From JACMNW01 sp963708425 (GTDB taxonomy: Bacteria; Pseudomonadota; Alphaproteobacteria; Rhodobacterales; Rhodobacteraceae), in contig OY970206.1 of NCBI GenBank assembly GCA_963708425.1, forward strand, positions 3,100,001 through 3,164,000: 64,000 bases of DNA, given 5' to 3'. Position 1 is the stretch's first letter. Each line of letters begins with the position of its first letter. The position numbers and the translations under genes were made by a program. The notes beneath the pieces are model-generated. The model ran no database searches. It had not been told where the DNA came from and saw only the letters and a program-made list of their open reading frames with translations. Shown in pieces: positions 45,959 through 54,872 of the stretch.

Positions 45959-47451
45959 CTGCGTTCAAAGTCACCATCATCGGCGCAGGCAGCGTCGGCT
46001 TCACCAAAAAGCTGTGCTCCGACCTGCTGAAAGTGCCGGAATTCGAAGATATCGAAATCGCGCTGACCGATATCAACGCGCATAATCTTGATATGATCAC
46101 CCAGATCATCCGCCGCATCGTGTCCGTCAACGGCCTGAAAACCACTGTCACCGCCACCACCGACCGCCGCCGCGCCTTGGAGGGTGCGCGCTATGTGATG
46201 AACGTGGTGCGCATCGGGGGCCTTGAGGCGTTTGCCGACGATATCCGCATCCCGCTGAAGTACGGCGTCGATCAATGCGTTGGCGACACCATCTGCGCCG
46301 GCGGCATCCTGTACGGCCAACGTGGCATCGCCGCGATGATGGAGTTTTGCCGCGACATCCGCGAGGTGTGCGCGCCGAACGTGCTGCTGCTGAACTATGC
46401 CAACCCGATGGCGATGATGACATGGGCCGCGATAGATCATGGCGGCGTCAACACTGTTGGCCTGTGCCACGGCGTGCAGAACGGCCATCGCCAGATCGCC
46501 CGCGCGCTGGGCGTCCCGATGGCCGAAGTTGACATCATCTGTTCCGGCATCAATCACCAGACATGGTACCTCGATATCCGCCATAACGGCCGCCAGATCG
46601 GCAAGGATGAATTGACAGCGGCGTTTGAACGCCATCCGACATTTTCCCAGCAAGAAAAAGTTCGCATCGACGTGCTGAAACGCTTTGGCTTTTATTCCAC
46701 CGAAAGCAACGGCCACCTGTCGGAATATCTGCCGTGGTATCGCAAACGCCCCGATCAGATCATGGATTGGATCAGCATGGATGATTGGATTCATGGCGAA
46801 ACTGGCGGCTATCTGCGCTATTCCACCGAAAACCGGAACTGGTTTGAACAGGATTTTCCCAAGTTTCTGGACGAAGCTGGCGCGCCAATGTCTGGCTACG
46901 AACGCACCGATGAACACGCCTCGCATATCCTCGAGGCGTTGGAAACGGGCCGGGTTTACCGCGGCCATTTCAACGTCAAGAACGGCGGCGTCATCAAGAA
47001 CCTCGCCCCCGATTGCATCATCGAAAGCCCCGGCTTCGTTGATCGCTTCGGCATCAACATGGTCGAAGGCATCACCTTGCCCGATGCCTGTGCTGCTACC
47101 TGTTCGGCGTCCGTCAACGTCCAACGGATGAGCGTTAAGGCCGCGATGGCCGGCGATGTTGATCTGCTGAAACAGGCCGTCCTGCACGACCCGCTGGTCG
47201 GCGCGATCTGTACACCCGAAGAGGTTTGGCAGATGGTCGATGAAATGCTGGTCGCCCAAGCGAAATGGCTGCCGCAATACGCAAGCAGCATTCCGGCGGC
47301 GGCACAGCGGATGAAGAATCCCCGCGTGAAAACCCGCGATTGGCAAGGTGCGGCCCGGCTTGATGTGCGCTCAGTCGGTGAATTGCGCGATGCCCGCGCC
47401 GCCAAAGCCGCGTCCGAAGGCCATGGTTTGGGCACCAAAGTCATGGGCTGA
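45955..47451 (+). CDS. Second GH4 glycosidase, CHG-type motif
   Basis: 498 aa; start overlaps the halogenase stop (ATGA). NAD motif GAGSVGFTKKLCSDLL and NPMAMMTWA, SGINHQTWYL are conserved. The metal-site motif is CHGV (near residue 171), not the CHSV of the first enzyme. In GH4, CHG motifs are linked to alpha-glucuronidases and a few others, so the substrate may differ from galactosides. It is about 45 residues longer at the C-terminus. It could also be the AgaL2-type second galactosidase of a Sinorhizobium-like locus; sequence alone does not settle this. Confidence 0.82.
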   Translation: MTAFKVTIIGAGSVGFTKKLCSDLLKVPEFEDIEIALTDINAHNLDMITQIIRRIVSVNGLKTTVTATTDRRRALEGARYVMNVVRIGGLEAFADDIRIPLKYGVDQCVGDTICAGGILYGQRGIAAMMEFCRDIREVCAPNVLLLNYANPMAMMTWAAIDHGGVNTVGLCHGVQNGHRQIARALGVPMAEVDIICSGINHQTWYLDIRHNGRQIGKDELTAAFERHPTFSQQEKVRIDVLKRFGFYSTESNGHLSEYLPWYRKRPDQIMDWISMDDWIHGETGGYLRYSTENRNWFEQDFPKFLDEAGAPMSGYERTDEHASHILEALETGRVYRGHFNVKNGGVIKNLAPDCIIESPGFVDRFGINMVEGITLPDACAATCSASVNVQRMSVKAAMAGDVDLLKQAVLHDPLVGAICTPEEVWQMVDEMLVAQAKWLPQYASSIPAAAQRMKNPRVKTRDWQGAARLDVRSVGELRDARAAKAASEGHGLGTKVMG

Positions 47452-47566
47452 TGTCGCCAAAGCTGTCTGGCCCTGGCGCTTTTCCAGTTTCGCGACGCCG
47501 CGCCCTCGGTTAGCGTCGCCGGACGTGGGCCAAATAGTGCGGCTCTCGGCTAAGGGGGATCGGCGC

Positions 47567-48343
47567 ATGAAGATGGGCCTGTCGGACAAGGTGGTCGTGA
47601 TAACCGGGGCCGCCAGCGGCATCGGTTACGCCATCGCCCAACTGGCCGCAGCAGAAGGCGCCGCCTCCCTTGTGCTGACAGACCGTGACGCGCCCGGCCT
47701 CGCTAGGCTCGCCGCGTCTTTGAACGGCACGGATGTGGCCTGCATCGTGGCCGACCTCACCGACATAGAAGCCCCCGCCACAATCGCCGCTGTCGCCAAA
47801 GATCGCTTTGGCCGCATTGACGCTTTGGTAAATTCCGCCGGTCTAACCACCCGTGGCTCGTTCACCACCGCCACGCCCGCGATCTGGGACCAGTTGTTCG
47901 CCGTCAACGCCCGCGCCGGGTTTTTCCTGATGCAAGCCGCGATTGCCGACATGCTGTCGCGGAATGCGGCGGGATCAATCGTCAACATCCTGTCGATGAA
48001 TGCCCATTGCGGGATCCCGGAACTGGCGATTTACGCCGCCACCAAAGGCGCCATGGCCACGCTTACCCGCAATGCCGCCAACGCCCATATGACCGACCAC
48101 ATCCGCGTTAACGGCATCAACCTAGGCTGGGTCGCGACCGAAGTTGAACACCACATGCAATCGCAAATCATGGGCCGTGGCCCCAACTGGCAGGCCGAAG
48201 CGGCGCCGCATTTGCCTTTAGGCCGCCTCGTAACCGCCGAAGAAACCGCCCAAGTCGCCGTTTTCCTGCTGGGAGACGCGTCCATCCCGATGAGCGGAGC
48301 CGTGATAGATTTCGAACAGAAGGTGACAGGGGCCATTGGCTAA
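47567..48343 (+). CDS. Short-chain dehydrogenase/reductase (SDR)
   Basis: 258 aa from the ATG at 47567; the open frame extends further upstream but overlaps the GH4 gene. Glycine motif TGAASGIG is near residue 15, NSAGLTT marks the NAG region, and the active-site YAATKGA is near 155, with a catalytic Ser in NILSMNAH. It is a cytoplasmic NAD(P)-dependent sugar or polyol dehydrogenase by family and context. It begins 115 bp after the alpha-galactoside operon and may start the second sugar operon. Confidence 0.85.
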   Translation: MKMGLSDKVVVITGAASGIGYAIAQLAAAEGAASLVLTDRDAPGLARLAASLNGTDVACIVADLTDIEAPATIAAVAKDRFGRIDALVNSAGLTTRGSFTTATPAIWDQLFAVNARAGFFLMQAAIADMLSRNAAGSIVNILSMNAHCGIPELAIYAATKGAMATLTRNAANAHMTDHIRVNGINLGWVATEVEHHMQSQIMGRGPNWQAEAAPHLPLGRLVTAEETAQVAVFLLGDASIPMSGAVIDFEQKVTGAIG

Positions 48344-48374
48344 GTGCCCGAATAAGGTAAGTGCCCGAATAAGG
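48341..48374 (+). repeat. Perfect 17-bp tandem duplication at a gene end
   Basis: TAAGTGCCCGAATAAGG occurs twice in direct succession. The first copy begins with the SDR stop codon TAA. The second copy ends with AAGG, which becomes part of the ribosome site (AAGGA) for the GTG start of the next gene at 48384. It may affect translation coupling and is prone to slippage. Confidence 0.9.
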
Positions 48375-48383
48375 ATAGTCCGC

Positions 48384-49322
48384 GTGACGCAAGCCGACCG
48401 CAACACAGTGCCCAAGGCAGCGGCCAATCCCCCCAAGGATTATGAAGGTCTGCGCGCCGATCTTGTCGCGCGGGCGGGCACGTTAAGCAAACGCCTGTCG
48501 CAAGTGGCGCGGTACTTCCTCAACCACCCCGAAGAAGTGGCAATCAACACCCTCGTGCGCTTGGCCGATCAGGCGCAGGTGCCCCCCGCAACCATCACCC
48601 GCTTTGCCAAGGAACTTGGCTTTGCTGGCTTTGCCGACCTGCAAGCCGTGTTCCGCGAACGCCTGCTCGGCCCGCTTCTACCCTACACTGCCCGCATGTC
48701 CGGCCCCACTTCGAATGCCGATCTTGATCATCCCGACCATGTCTTCGGCAGCTTCGTGCAGGCCGCTGTGCAATCGCTGCTGCGCATTGAAGACGCATTA
48801 AATCGCAAACAGTTAGACGCCTTTGTTGATGTGCTTGCCAATTGCGACGCGGTGCATATCGCCGCAGCGCGCGGGGCTTTCGGCTTGGGGGCCTATGCGG
48901 TTTACGGCCTCGCCAACATCGGAAAACGCGCGCATCTGGTTGATAACATCGGTGCCATGCGGGCCGTGCAAATCGCCGCGATGGGCCCGCGCGACGTGCT
49001 GTTGGTGATCACCTTCGATGACTACACCCCCGAAACTATAGACGCCGCCCAGATGGCCGCCCGCGCTGGCCACCGCGTTCTGGCCATCACCGACAATGAA
49101 CTCAGCCCGGTCGCCCGCATCGCCAACCCCATCCTGTACGTGAACGAGGCGCGGTTGGGTCATTTCCGGTCGCAAGTTCCCGCCATGGTGGTGTGCCAAT
49201 CCGTCATCGTCAGTCTGGGTCGGCGGATTGGCACCGCCCCAAATCCCAAAATGAATGGCAATAATCAAAAACAAAAAAATGAAAAATCTGTTGCAAAAAT
49301 CCAACCTCCAGCGAAAGACTAA
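48384..49322 (+). CDS. RpiR/MurR-family transcriptional regulator
   Basis: 312 aa from the GTG at 48384, with AAGGA 8 bp upstream; an ATG at 48336 inside the SDR end is less likely. The N-terminal RpiR HTH reads LSKRLSQVARYFLNHPEEVA and LVRLADQAQVPPATITRFAK. An SIS domain follows (VHIAAARGAFGLGAYAVYGL; VLLVITFDDYTPETI). The Lys/Asn-rich tail (KMNGNNQKQKNEKS) is atypical. Its place inside the second sugar operon suggests control of that operon by a sugar phosphate or keto-sugar. Confidence 0.87.
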   Translation: MTQADRNTVPKAAANPPKDYEGLRADLVARAGTLSKRLSQVARYFLNHPEEVAINTLVRLADQAQVPPATITRFAKELGFAGFADLQAVFRERLLGPLLPYTARMSGPTSNADLDHPDHVFGSFVQAAVQSLLRIEDALNRKQLDAFVDVLANCDAVHIAAARGAFGLGAYAVYGLANIGKRAHLVDNIGAMRAVQIAAMGPRDVLLVITFDDYTPETIDAAQMAARAGHRVLAITDNELSPVARIANPILYVNEARLGHFRSQVPAMVVCQSVIVSLGRRIGTAPNPKMNGNNQKQKNEKSVAKIQPPAKD

Positions 49323-49336
49323 CTGGGGGAGGAATC

Positions 49337-50065
49337 ATGATGCACGCCAGCAGCTTCGATTTTTCTGACGCGCAGGTTCTGGTTGTGGGTGCCAGCCGGG
49401 CAGGCATCGGCGCATCCATCGCCCGCGCCTTTCAAGCCGCCGGTGCCATCGTCGCGATCACCGGGGCAGAACCCGAACCCGCCCCCGAAGACCGCGCTCG
49501 TTTCGCCTATACACAGCTGGACGTCACCGATCTTGACGCCGTTCATGCCATGTCTTCCCACACGCCCAGCCTCGATATTCTGGTCAACTGCGCCGCCATC
49601 ACCTCGCGCGGCGAAGAAATGGCTCCGGCGTTTTTCGAGCACGTTGTCAACGTCAACCTGCATGGCACTTTCCGCACAGCGCAGGCGTTTTATCCGCAAC
49701 TGAAGGCGCAGCGCGGCGTGCTGATCAACATCGCCTCGATGTACGCCACGTTCGGCAGCCCGAAAAACCCTGCCTACGGCGCCAGCAAGGCCGCCGTCGT
49801 GCAACTGACCAAATCGCTGGCCATCGCCTGGGCCGCTGATGGCATTCGGGTCAACGCCGTCGCCCCCGGTTTCATCGTCACGCAACAATCCGCCAAAAGC
49901 CGCACCGACCCGGCCCATATCGCTGCCGTCAACCTGCGCACCCCCATGGGCCGCTGGGGCCAACCCGAAGACATCGCCGGCCCCGTTCTGTTCCTCGCCT
50001 CTCCCGCCGCCGCTTTCATGACAGGCGCGTGCCTGCCCATTGACGGAGGCTACTCGATTGCGTGA
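49337..50065 (+). CDS. Short-chain dehydrogenase/reductase (SDR)
   Basis: 242 aa. Ribosome site GGGGGAGG precedes the ATG. Cofactor motif VGASRAGIG is near residue 18, NCAAI near 82, and active-site Tyr-Lys YGASKAA near 152, with NIASM for Ser. The C-terminus (PIDGGYSIA) is typical for classical SDRs. It probably oxidises or reduces a sugar or sugar acid in the operon's pathway; the substrate is unknown. Confidence 0.87.
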   Translation: MMHASSFDFSDAQVLVVGASRAGIGASIARAFQAAGAIVAITGAEPEPAPEDRARFAYTQLDVTDLDAVHAMSSHTPSLDILVNCAAITSRGEEMAPAFFEHVVNVNLHGTFRTAQAFYPQLKAQRGVLINIASMYATFGSPKNPAYGASKAAVVQLTKSLAIAWAADGIRVNAVAPGFIVTQQSAKSRTDPAHIAAVNLRTPMGRWGQPEDIAGPVLFLASPAAAFMTGACLPIDGGYSIA

Positions 50066-50103
50066 CGATCAATCTTGGGGGCAATTCGGGGAGGGCCCAC
50101 ATC

Positions 50104-51255
50104 ATGACTGACTTCGCCCAAATCGGCGCCGCGGTCGTCGGCACCGGCTTCATCGGCACTGTGCATATCGAGGCGCTGCGCCGCCTTGGCGTCACCATCA
50201 TGGGCGTCCTTGGGTCCAGCCCGGATCGCGGCTCGCAACGCGCCGCCGCCTTGGGGGTAAGGCGGGCTTACGCCACGCTCGACGATCTGCTTGCCGATCC
50301 CGCAGTGCAGGTCGTGCACGTCACCTCGCCCAACGTCGCGCATTACGCTCAAGTCAAGCAAATCCTGACTGCCGGGCGGCACGTGATCTGCGAAAAACCC
50401 CTCGCGATGACTTCGACCCAATCCGCCGAAATGCTGGCCCTGTCGCGCAGCACCGGCAAAATCGCCGCCGTCTGCTACAACACCCGCTTCTACCCGCTAA
50501 ACCAGCACGCGCGCGGCATGGTCGCTGCCGGTAATCTGGGCGATGTGCGGCTGATCACCGGGCATTACCATCAGGATTGGCTGGCCAAACCCACCGATTG
50601 GAACTGGCGGCTGGAGGCTGACGAAGGCGGTGCCCTGCGGTCTGTCGGCGATATCGGCACCCATTGGGTCGATCTGACCAGCTTCATCATCGGCCAACGC
50701 GCCACTGCGGTTCTGGCCGACCTGTCGACTTTCATCCTCGAACGCCAGAAACCGCTTGGTGCCGTCGAAACTTTCTCCGCCGCCAAAGGTGCCACCGAGC
50801 CCCGCCAGATCACCACCGATGATGCCGCCATGATCATGCTGCGCTATGCCAACGGCGCACGCGGCCTGATGTCCACCAGCCAGGTCAGCCAAGGCCGCAA
50901 GAACGCGCTGCATTGGGATATCGCGGGCTCCGAAGCCTCTGCCGCCTGGCATTCCGAAACGCCAGATCATCTGTGGATCGGCCACCGCGATGCCCCGAAC
51001 CAAATCTTGCAGCGCGACGCCTCTCTGATGAACGCCACCGGTGCCGCGGTCGCGAACCTACCCGCCGGCCATGTCGAAGGCTTTGCCGACAACTTCCGCG
51101 CGCTGTTCGCCCAAGTTTACGCCGATGTCGCCAAAGGTGCGCGGTCTGCCAACGCAACCTATGCCAGCTTTGACGATGGCCATTATGAAATGCTGTTCTG
51201 TGACGCCGTGCTACAAAGCGCCAAAACCGGGCGTTGGACCGAAATTGCACCTTAG
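50104..51255 (+). CDS. Gfo/Idh/MocA-family oxidoreductase 1
   Basis: 383 aa from the ATG at 50104, with GGGGAGGG 8 bp upstream. Rossmann motif VVGTGFIGTVHIEAL at the N-terminus; catalytic lysine in VICEKPLAM (near residue 97); substrate-domain block GGALRSVGDIGTHWVDL with the catalytic Asp/His pair (near 180). NAD(P)-dependent dehydrogenase acting on a sugar, inositol or similar compound in the cytoplasm. It lies between an SDR and a sugar isomerase in the same direction. Confidence 0.88.
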   Translation: MTDFAQIGAAVVGTGFIGTVHIEALRRLGVTIMGVLGSSPDRGSQRAAALGVRRAYATLDDLLADPAVQVVHVTSPNVAHYAQVKQILTAGRHVICEKPLAMTSTQSAEMLALSRSTGKIAAVCYNTRFYPLNQHARGMVAAGNLGDVRLITGHYHQDWLAKPTDWNWRLEADEGGALRSVGDIGTHWVDLTSFIIGQRATAVLADLSTFILERQKPLGAVETFSAAKGATEPRQITTDDAAMIMLRYANGARGLMSTSQVSQGRKNALHWDIAGSEASAAWHSETPDHLWIGHRDAPNQILQRDASLMNATGAAVANLPAGHVEGFADNFRALFAQVYADVAKGARSANATYASFDDGHYEMLFCDAVLQSAKTGRWTEIAP

Positions 51256-51267
51256 GGGGAGGGCGCT

Positions 51268-52182
51268 ATGAAACTTGGACTACTCACCGCACCCTTCGCC
51301 GATACATCGCTGGCCGATGTCGCCGACTGGTCGGCCCAAGCGGGGTTCGAGGCGCTGGAAATCGCCTGTTGGCCCTCCGCTGGCGGTGAAAAACGCCGCT
51401 ACGCAGGCACCGCACACATCGCGGTTGAAACACTGACCAGAACGCAGGGTCGCGATATCGTCACCACGCTCGCCGCCAAAGGCTTGACCATCTCGGGCCT
51501 CGGTTACTACCCAAACCCGCTGCACGCCGACCAAAGCCACCGCGACAATGTCATCGGCCACCTAAAGTTGGTGATCAAGGCGGCGGGCCTGATGGGGGTC
51601 GGCGTGGTCAACACTTTTATCGGCGGTAACCGCGCCTTAACGGTCGATCAGAACTGGCAAAACGCAGTGCCGATTTTCAACGATATCATCGCCTACGCCA
51701 AAGACAACGGCGTCACGCTGGCCTTCGAAAACTGCCCGATGATCTTTTCGCAGGACGAATGGCCGGGTGGCCATAACATAGCCTATGCCCCCAAAATCTG
51801 GCGACGTATTTTCGATTCCTGGGGCAATGCAGTTGGCATGAACTACGATCCAAGCCACCTTGTCTGGCAGATGATCGACCAATCGCGCTTCATCCGCGAA
51901 TTTGGCCCCCGCATGGTGCATGTTCACGCCAAAGACCTGATGATTGACCGTGACGGGCTTTATGAAAACGGCATATTGTCGCTAGGAATGGGCTGGCAAG
52001 TGCCGCGTATGCCGGGGCTTGGCGATGTGAACTGGCCCGAGGTTTTCTCGGGGCTTTACCGGGCGGGCTACGATGGCCCGGTGATTATTGAACACGAGGA
52101 CCGCAATTTTGAAGGATCGGATGATGCCATCAAACGCGGTTTCCTGTTGGCGAGAGACGTCCTTCGCCCCTTCGTAAAGTAG
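51268..52182 (+). CDS. Sugar phosphate isomerase/epimerase-like TIM-barrel protein
   Basis: 304 aa of the xylose-isomerase-like TIM-barrel superfamily. Likely metal ligands are E in AFENCPM (near residue 152), D in GMNYDPSHLVW (near 192), H in MVHVHAKDLM (near 217) and E in VIIEHEDRNF (near 275). It could isomerise or epimerise a keto-sugar or cleave a 3-keto-glycoside, as related proteins next to Gfo/Idh/MocA enzymes do; this role is inferred. Ribosome site GGGGGAGGG is 8 bp upstream. Confidence 0.85.
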   Translation: MKLGLLTAPFADTSLADVADWSAQAGFEALEIACWPSAGGEKRRYAGTAHIAVETLTRTQGRDIVTTLAAKGLTISGLGYYPNPLHADQSHRDNVIGHLKLVIKAAGLMGVGVVNTFIGGNRALTVDQNWQNAVPIFNDIIAYAKDNGVTLAFENCPMIFSQDEWPGGHNIAYAPKIWRRIFDSWGNAVGMNYDPSHLVWQMIDQSRFIREFGPRMVHVHAKDLMIDRDGLYENGILSLGMGWQVPRMPGLGDVNWPEVFSGLYRAGYDGPVIIEHEDRNFEGSDDAIKRGFLLARDVLRPFVK

Positions 52183-52228
52183 GACGCTAACATACTGACC
52201 TAAAACATCTTTAACGGGAGGACTACCA

Positions 52229-53255
52229 ATGAAAAAAATGCTGCTGGGAACCGCTTCGCTGGCTTTGGCTATTGGGCTCGGCGGGATGGCACAGGCCGAA
52301 GGCTACAAGATCGGCATCTCGAACACAGTGCAGGGCAACGGTTGGCGCGAAGAAATGGTATGCGCCATGAAGGCCGAAGCACTGGCTTCGGGCAAGGTTG
52401 AAATCCTTAAACATCGCGCATCGCAACACCGACGCGGCAGGCCAGTTGGAAGATATACGCAACCTGATCCAAGCGGGTGTCAACGCAATTGTCGTCAACC
52501 CGGCCAATGCCGACGGCATCAACGCCGCCATCAAAGAGGCAACAGATGCCGGTATCGTCGTGGTTGCGGTTGATCAGGCCGTCACCGAGCCTTCGGCCTA
52601 CATTCTGTCGAACAACCAGGAACAATATGCCTATCTTGGGGCCAAATGGCTGTTCGAAACCATCGGCGGCAAAGGTTCGGTCGTCTATATGCGCGGGGCC
52701 GCAGGTGCCGGTGCCGACAATGACCGCGACAAGGGCTTCAAGCGCGCCTTGGCCGAGTTTCCTGATGTGACGGTCGCTCAGGAAGTCTTCACCGGCTGGC
52801 AGCAAGATCAGGGTAAGCAGCAGATCAACGATATCATCGCCTCGGGTGCCCCGTTTGATGGTGTGTGGACCTCGGGTATCGACAACGTCATCGTTGATGC
52901 GTTTGTCGAGGCGGGCGCCCCCTTGGTGCCCATCGTCGGTGCTGATAACGCCGGTTTCGTCGGCCAATTGTCCAGTGTCGAAGGGCTGAAAGGCGCCGCC
53001 GTCACCAACCCCGGTTCCGTCGGTGGTGCGGGCGTCGCCTTGGCGATCCGGATCCTTGACGGCAAAATGCCTGCTGAAAAGACTGTGCTGGTTGACCCCG
53101 TTCTGTGGGACAATACCAGCGACGAAGGCAAAGCCCTGATTGCCGCTGGCCAGAACCCCAATCTGTCGCCCGAATGGCCGGTCAGCGTCTCGATCCCCGG
53201 CTGGACCAACTACACCATGGATCAGATCATCGCCTGCAAAGGCCCCGGCGAGTAA
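52229..53255 (+). pseudogene. Sugar ABC transporter binding protein, frameshifted
   Basis: A ribose-type (periplasmic-binding family) protein. A signal peptide is present (KMLLGTASLALAIGLGGMAQ, cut after AQA), then GYKIGISNTVQGNGWREEM. At 52407-52412 (TTAAAC) there is one A too many: with it removed, the reading becomes VEILNIAHRNTDAAGQLEDI and joins the long downstream frame, which ends IPGWTNYTMDQIIACKGPGE. As given, the gene is broken about 60 codons in. All other transporter genes are intact, so a base-call error is as likely as a real mutation. Confidence 0.85.
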
Positions 53256-53276
53256 ACTAGCCCCCTCTCCCCCATC

Positions 53277-53344
53277 CCCTCTTCCTGCAGGAAGGGGGCG
53301 CTCGCTTAACCGCTAGGCGTCCCCCTCTCCGCGCCGGAGAGGGG
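53277..53344 (+). promoter_or_regulatory. Two GC-rich hairpins between binding protein and ATPase genes
   Basis: First hairpin: CTTCCTG/CAGGAAG with CCCC/GGGG outside (53277-53297). Second: a perfect 9-bp stem CCCCTCTCC/GGAGAGGGG with loop GCGCC (53322-53344). The surrounding CCCCCTCTCC-type sequence resembles a dispersed intergenic repeat, also hinted at in the minus strand near 29750. Position after the binding-protein gene matches the hairpin at 39200 in the other transporter operon. Confidence 0.7.
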
Positions 53345-53375
53345 CTAGGGGAGAGGATTTTTCCGGGAAATCAGT

Positions 53376-54872
53376 ATGACCGACCCAACCACTCCTCCCA
53401 TCCTCGACGCCAGTGACGTATCGAAACGCTTCGGCGCAGTCGTCGCCCTGCGCGATGCCTCGCTGCGCATCAACCGGGGCGAGATTGTTGCGCTGATGGG
53501 GGCAAACGGTGCTGGAAAATCGACCTTCGTCAAAATCCTGACTGGCGCGTTGAAGCCAGAAACCGGCCATGTCCGCATTCGTGGCATCGACAGCAATGTA
53601 GGCTCGCCCGCTGCGGCCCGGCGGTCCGGGCTGGTGCCGGTTTATCAGGAACCATCGCTGATCCCCGATCTGGACGTCGCCGACAATCTGCGGCTGGGCG
53701 ATACCCCGGTGGACAAGTTCCGTCATTGGATCACCGAACTGGGTATCACCGACCTGCGGCTTACCGACATGATCGGGCGCTTGCCGCTGGCCACTCTGCG
53801 CATCCTCGATCTGGCCCGCGCATTGGCCAGCGAACCCGACGTGCTGCTCTTGGATGAAATGACCGCCGCCCTGCCGACCGATCTGGTTGACCGGGTGCTG
53901 AAAGTCATCCGCCAACAGGCCAATGATGGCCGCGCCGTCATTTACATCTCGCACCGCTTCACCGAAATCGCCGATATCTGCGACCGCGCCAGCGTGCTGC
54001 GCGATGGGGCCACTGTCGGCAATCTGGCCATCGAGCCCGGCATCGAAGACCGCATTGTCGAGCTGATGCTGGGCGGTGCCATCAGCCAGGCCGTCACCAC
54101 CCTGCGCCCCACAAAACCGCTGACCGGCCAGGAAACTCCCCGCCTTCGGGTGCGCAACCTGAAAACCGGCACTCGCCTGTCCGATGTCTCGCTTGATCTG
54201 CATCGCGGTGAAGTCCTTGGCGTCGTCGCGTTAGAAGGGCAGGGGCAGGACGAACTGTTCGACGTGCTCGCAGGCAACCGCCGTGCCACCGCTGGCACCG
54301 TCGAGGTTGATGGCCGCCCTGTCACCTTCCACCACCCCGCTGACGCCATTATCGCCGGCCTGACGCTGGTCCCCGGCGACCGTGCTCACGCCCTGCTGAT
54401 GCCCCGATCAGTGCGCGAAAACATCGCCCTGCCGCTGCTGGCCCGCCTTGGCAAATGGGGTGCCATCCCGATGCGCGACGAAGCCGCGCGCGTTTCCGCC
54501 GCCATTGACCGCCTGCAAATAGACACCCGCGCGCAAGGCGAGGTCCGCCGCCTGTCCGGTGGCAATCAGCAAAAGGTCACCATCGCCCGCTGGATCGCGC
54601 AAGGTGTCAAAACCCTGCTGCTGTTCGACCCTACGCGCGGCATCGACATCCGCACCAAACGCCAGATATACGCGCTGGTTCGCGACCTCGCCGATCAGGG
54701 TGCCGCAGTGCTGTACTACACCTCGGAACTGGCCGAGGTGCGCCTCGCCTGCGATCGCGCCGTGGTTATTTTCAACGGCCGCGTGGTCGATATCATCAAT
54801 GCCGCCGATGCCGATGAACCAACCCTGATGCGCGCCGCCTATGGGCTGACAGACCAAAAGGCCACCGCATGA
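53376..54872 (+). CDS. Sugar ABC transporter ATPase, double domain (RbsA/MglA type)
   Basis: 498 aa. Domain 1 has Walker A GANGAGKST (near residue 47) and Walker B VLLLDEMTAALP, but its signature is degenerate (RLPLATLRILDLARAL in place of an LSxxQ motif). Domain 2 has the usual degenerate Walker A (VALEGQGQDELFDVLAG), an intact signature RLSGGNQQKVTIARW and LLLFDPTRGIDIRTK. The DEM-for-DEP change in Walker B is odd for the wider family. It drives the two permeases encoded next; its stop overlaps the first permease start by 4 bp. Confidence 0.87.
   Translation: MTDPTTPPILDASDVSKRFGAVVALRDASLRINRGEIVALMGANGAGKSTFVKILTGALKPETGHVRIRGIDSNVGSPAAARRSGLVPVYQEPSLIPDLDVADNLRLGDTPVDKFRHWITELGITDLRLTDMIGRLPLATLRILDLARALASEPDVLLLDEMTAALPTDLVDRVLKVIRQQANDGRAVIYISHRFTEIADICDRASVLRDGATVGNLAIEPGIEDRIVELMLGGAISQAVTTLRPTKPLTGQETPRLRVRNLKTGTRLSDVSLDLHRGEVLGVVALEGQGQDELFDVLAGNRRATAGTVEVDGRPVTFHHPADAIIAGLTLVPGDRAHALLMPRSVRENIALPLLARLGKWGAIPMRDEAARVSAAIDRLQIDTRAQGEVRRLSGGNQQKVTIARWIAQGVKTLLLFDPTRGIDIRTKRQIYALVRDLADQGAAVLYYTSELAEVRLACDRAVVIFNGRVVDIINAADADEPTLMRAAYGLTDQKATA

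Noticed and set aside
45868..47346. A 492-codon minus-strand open frame.
   Set aside because: Antisense shadow of the second GH4 gene, which has clear conserved motifs on the plus strand.
52229..53255. Programmed frameshifting in the binding-protein gene.
   Set aside because: There is no known reason for it in this family, and no stimulatory structure was seen next to TTAAAC; error or mutation is simpler.
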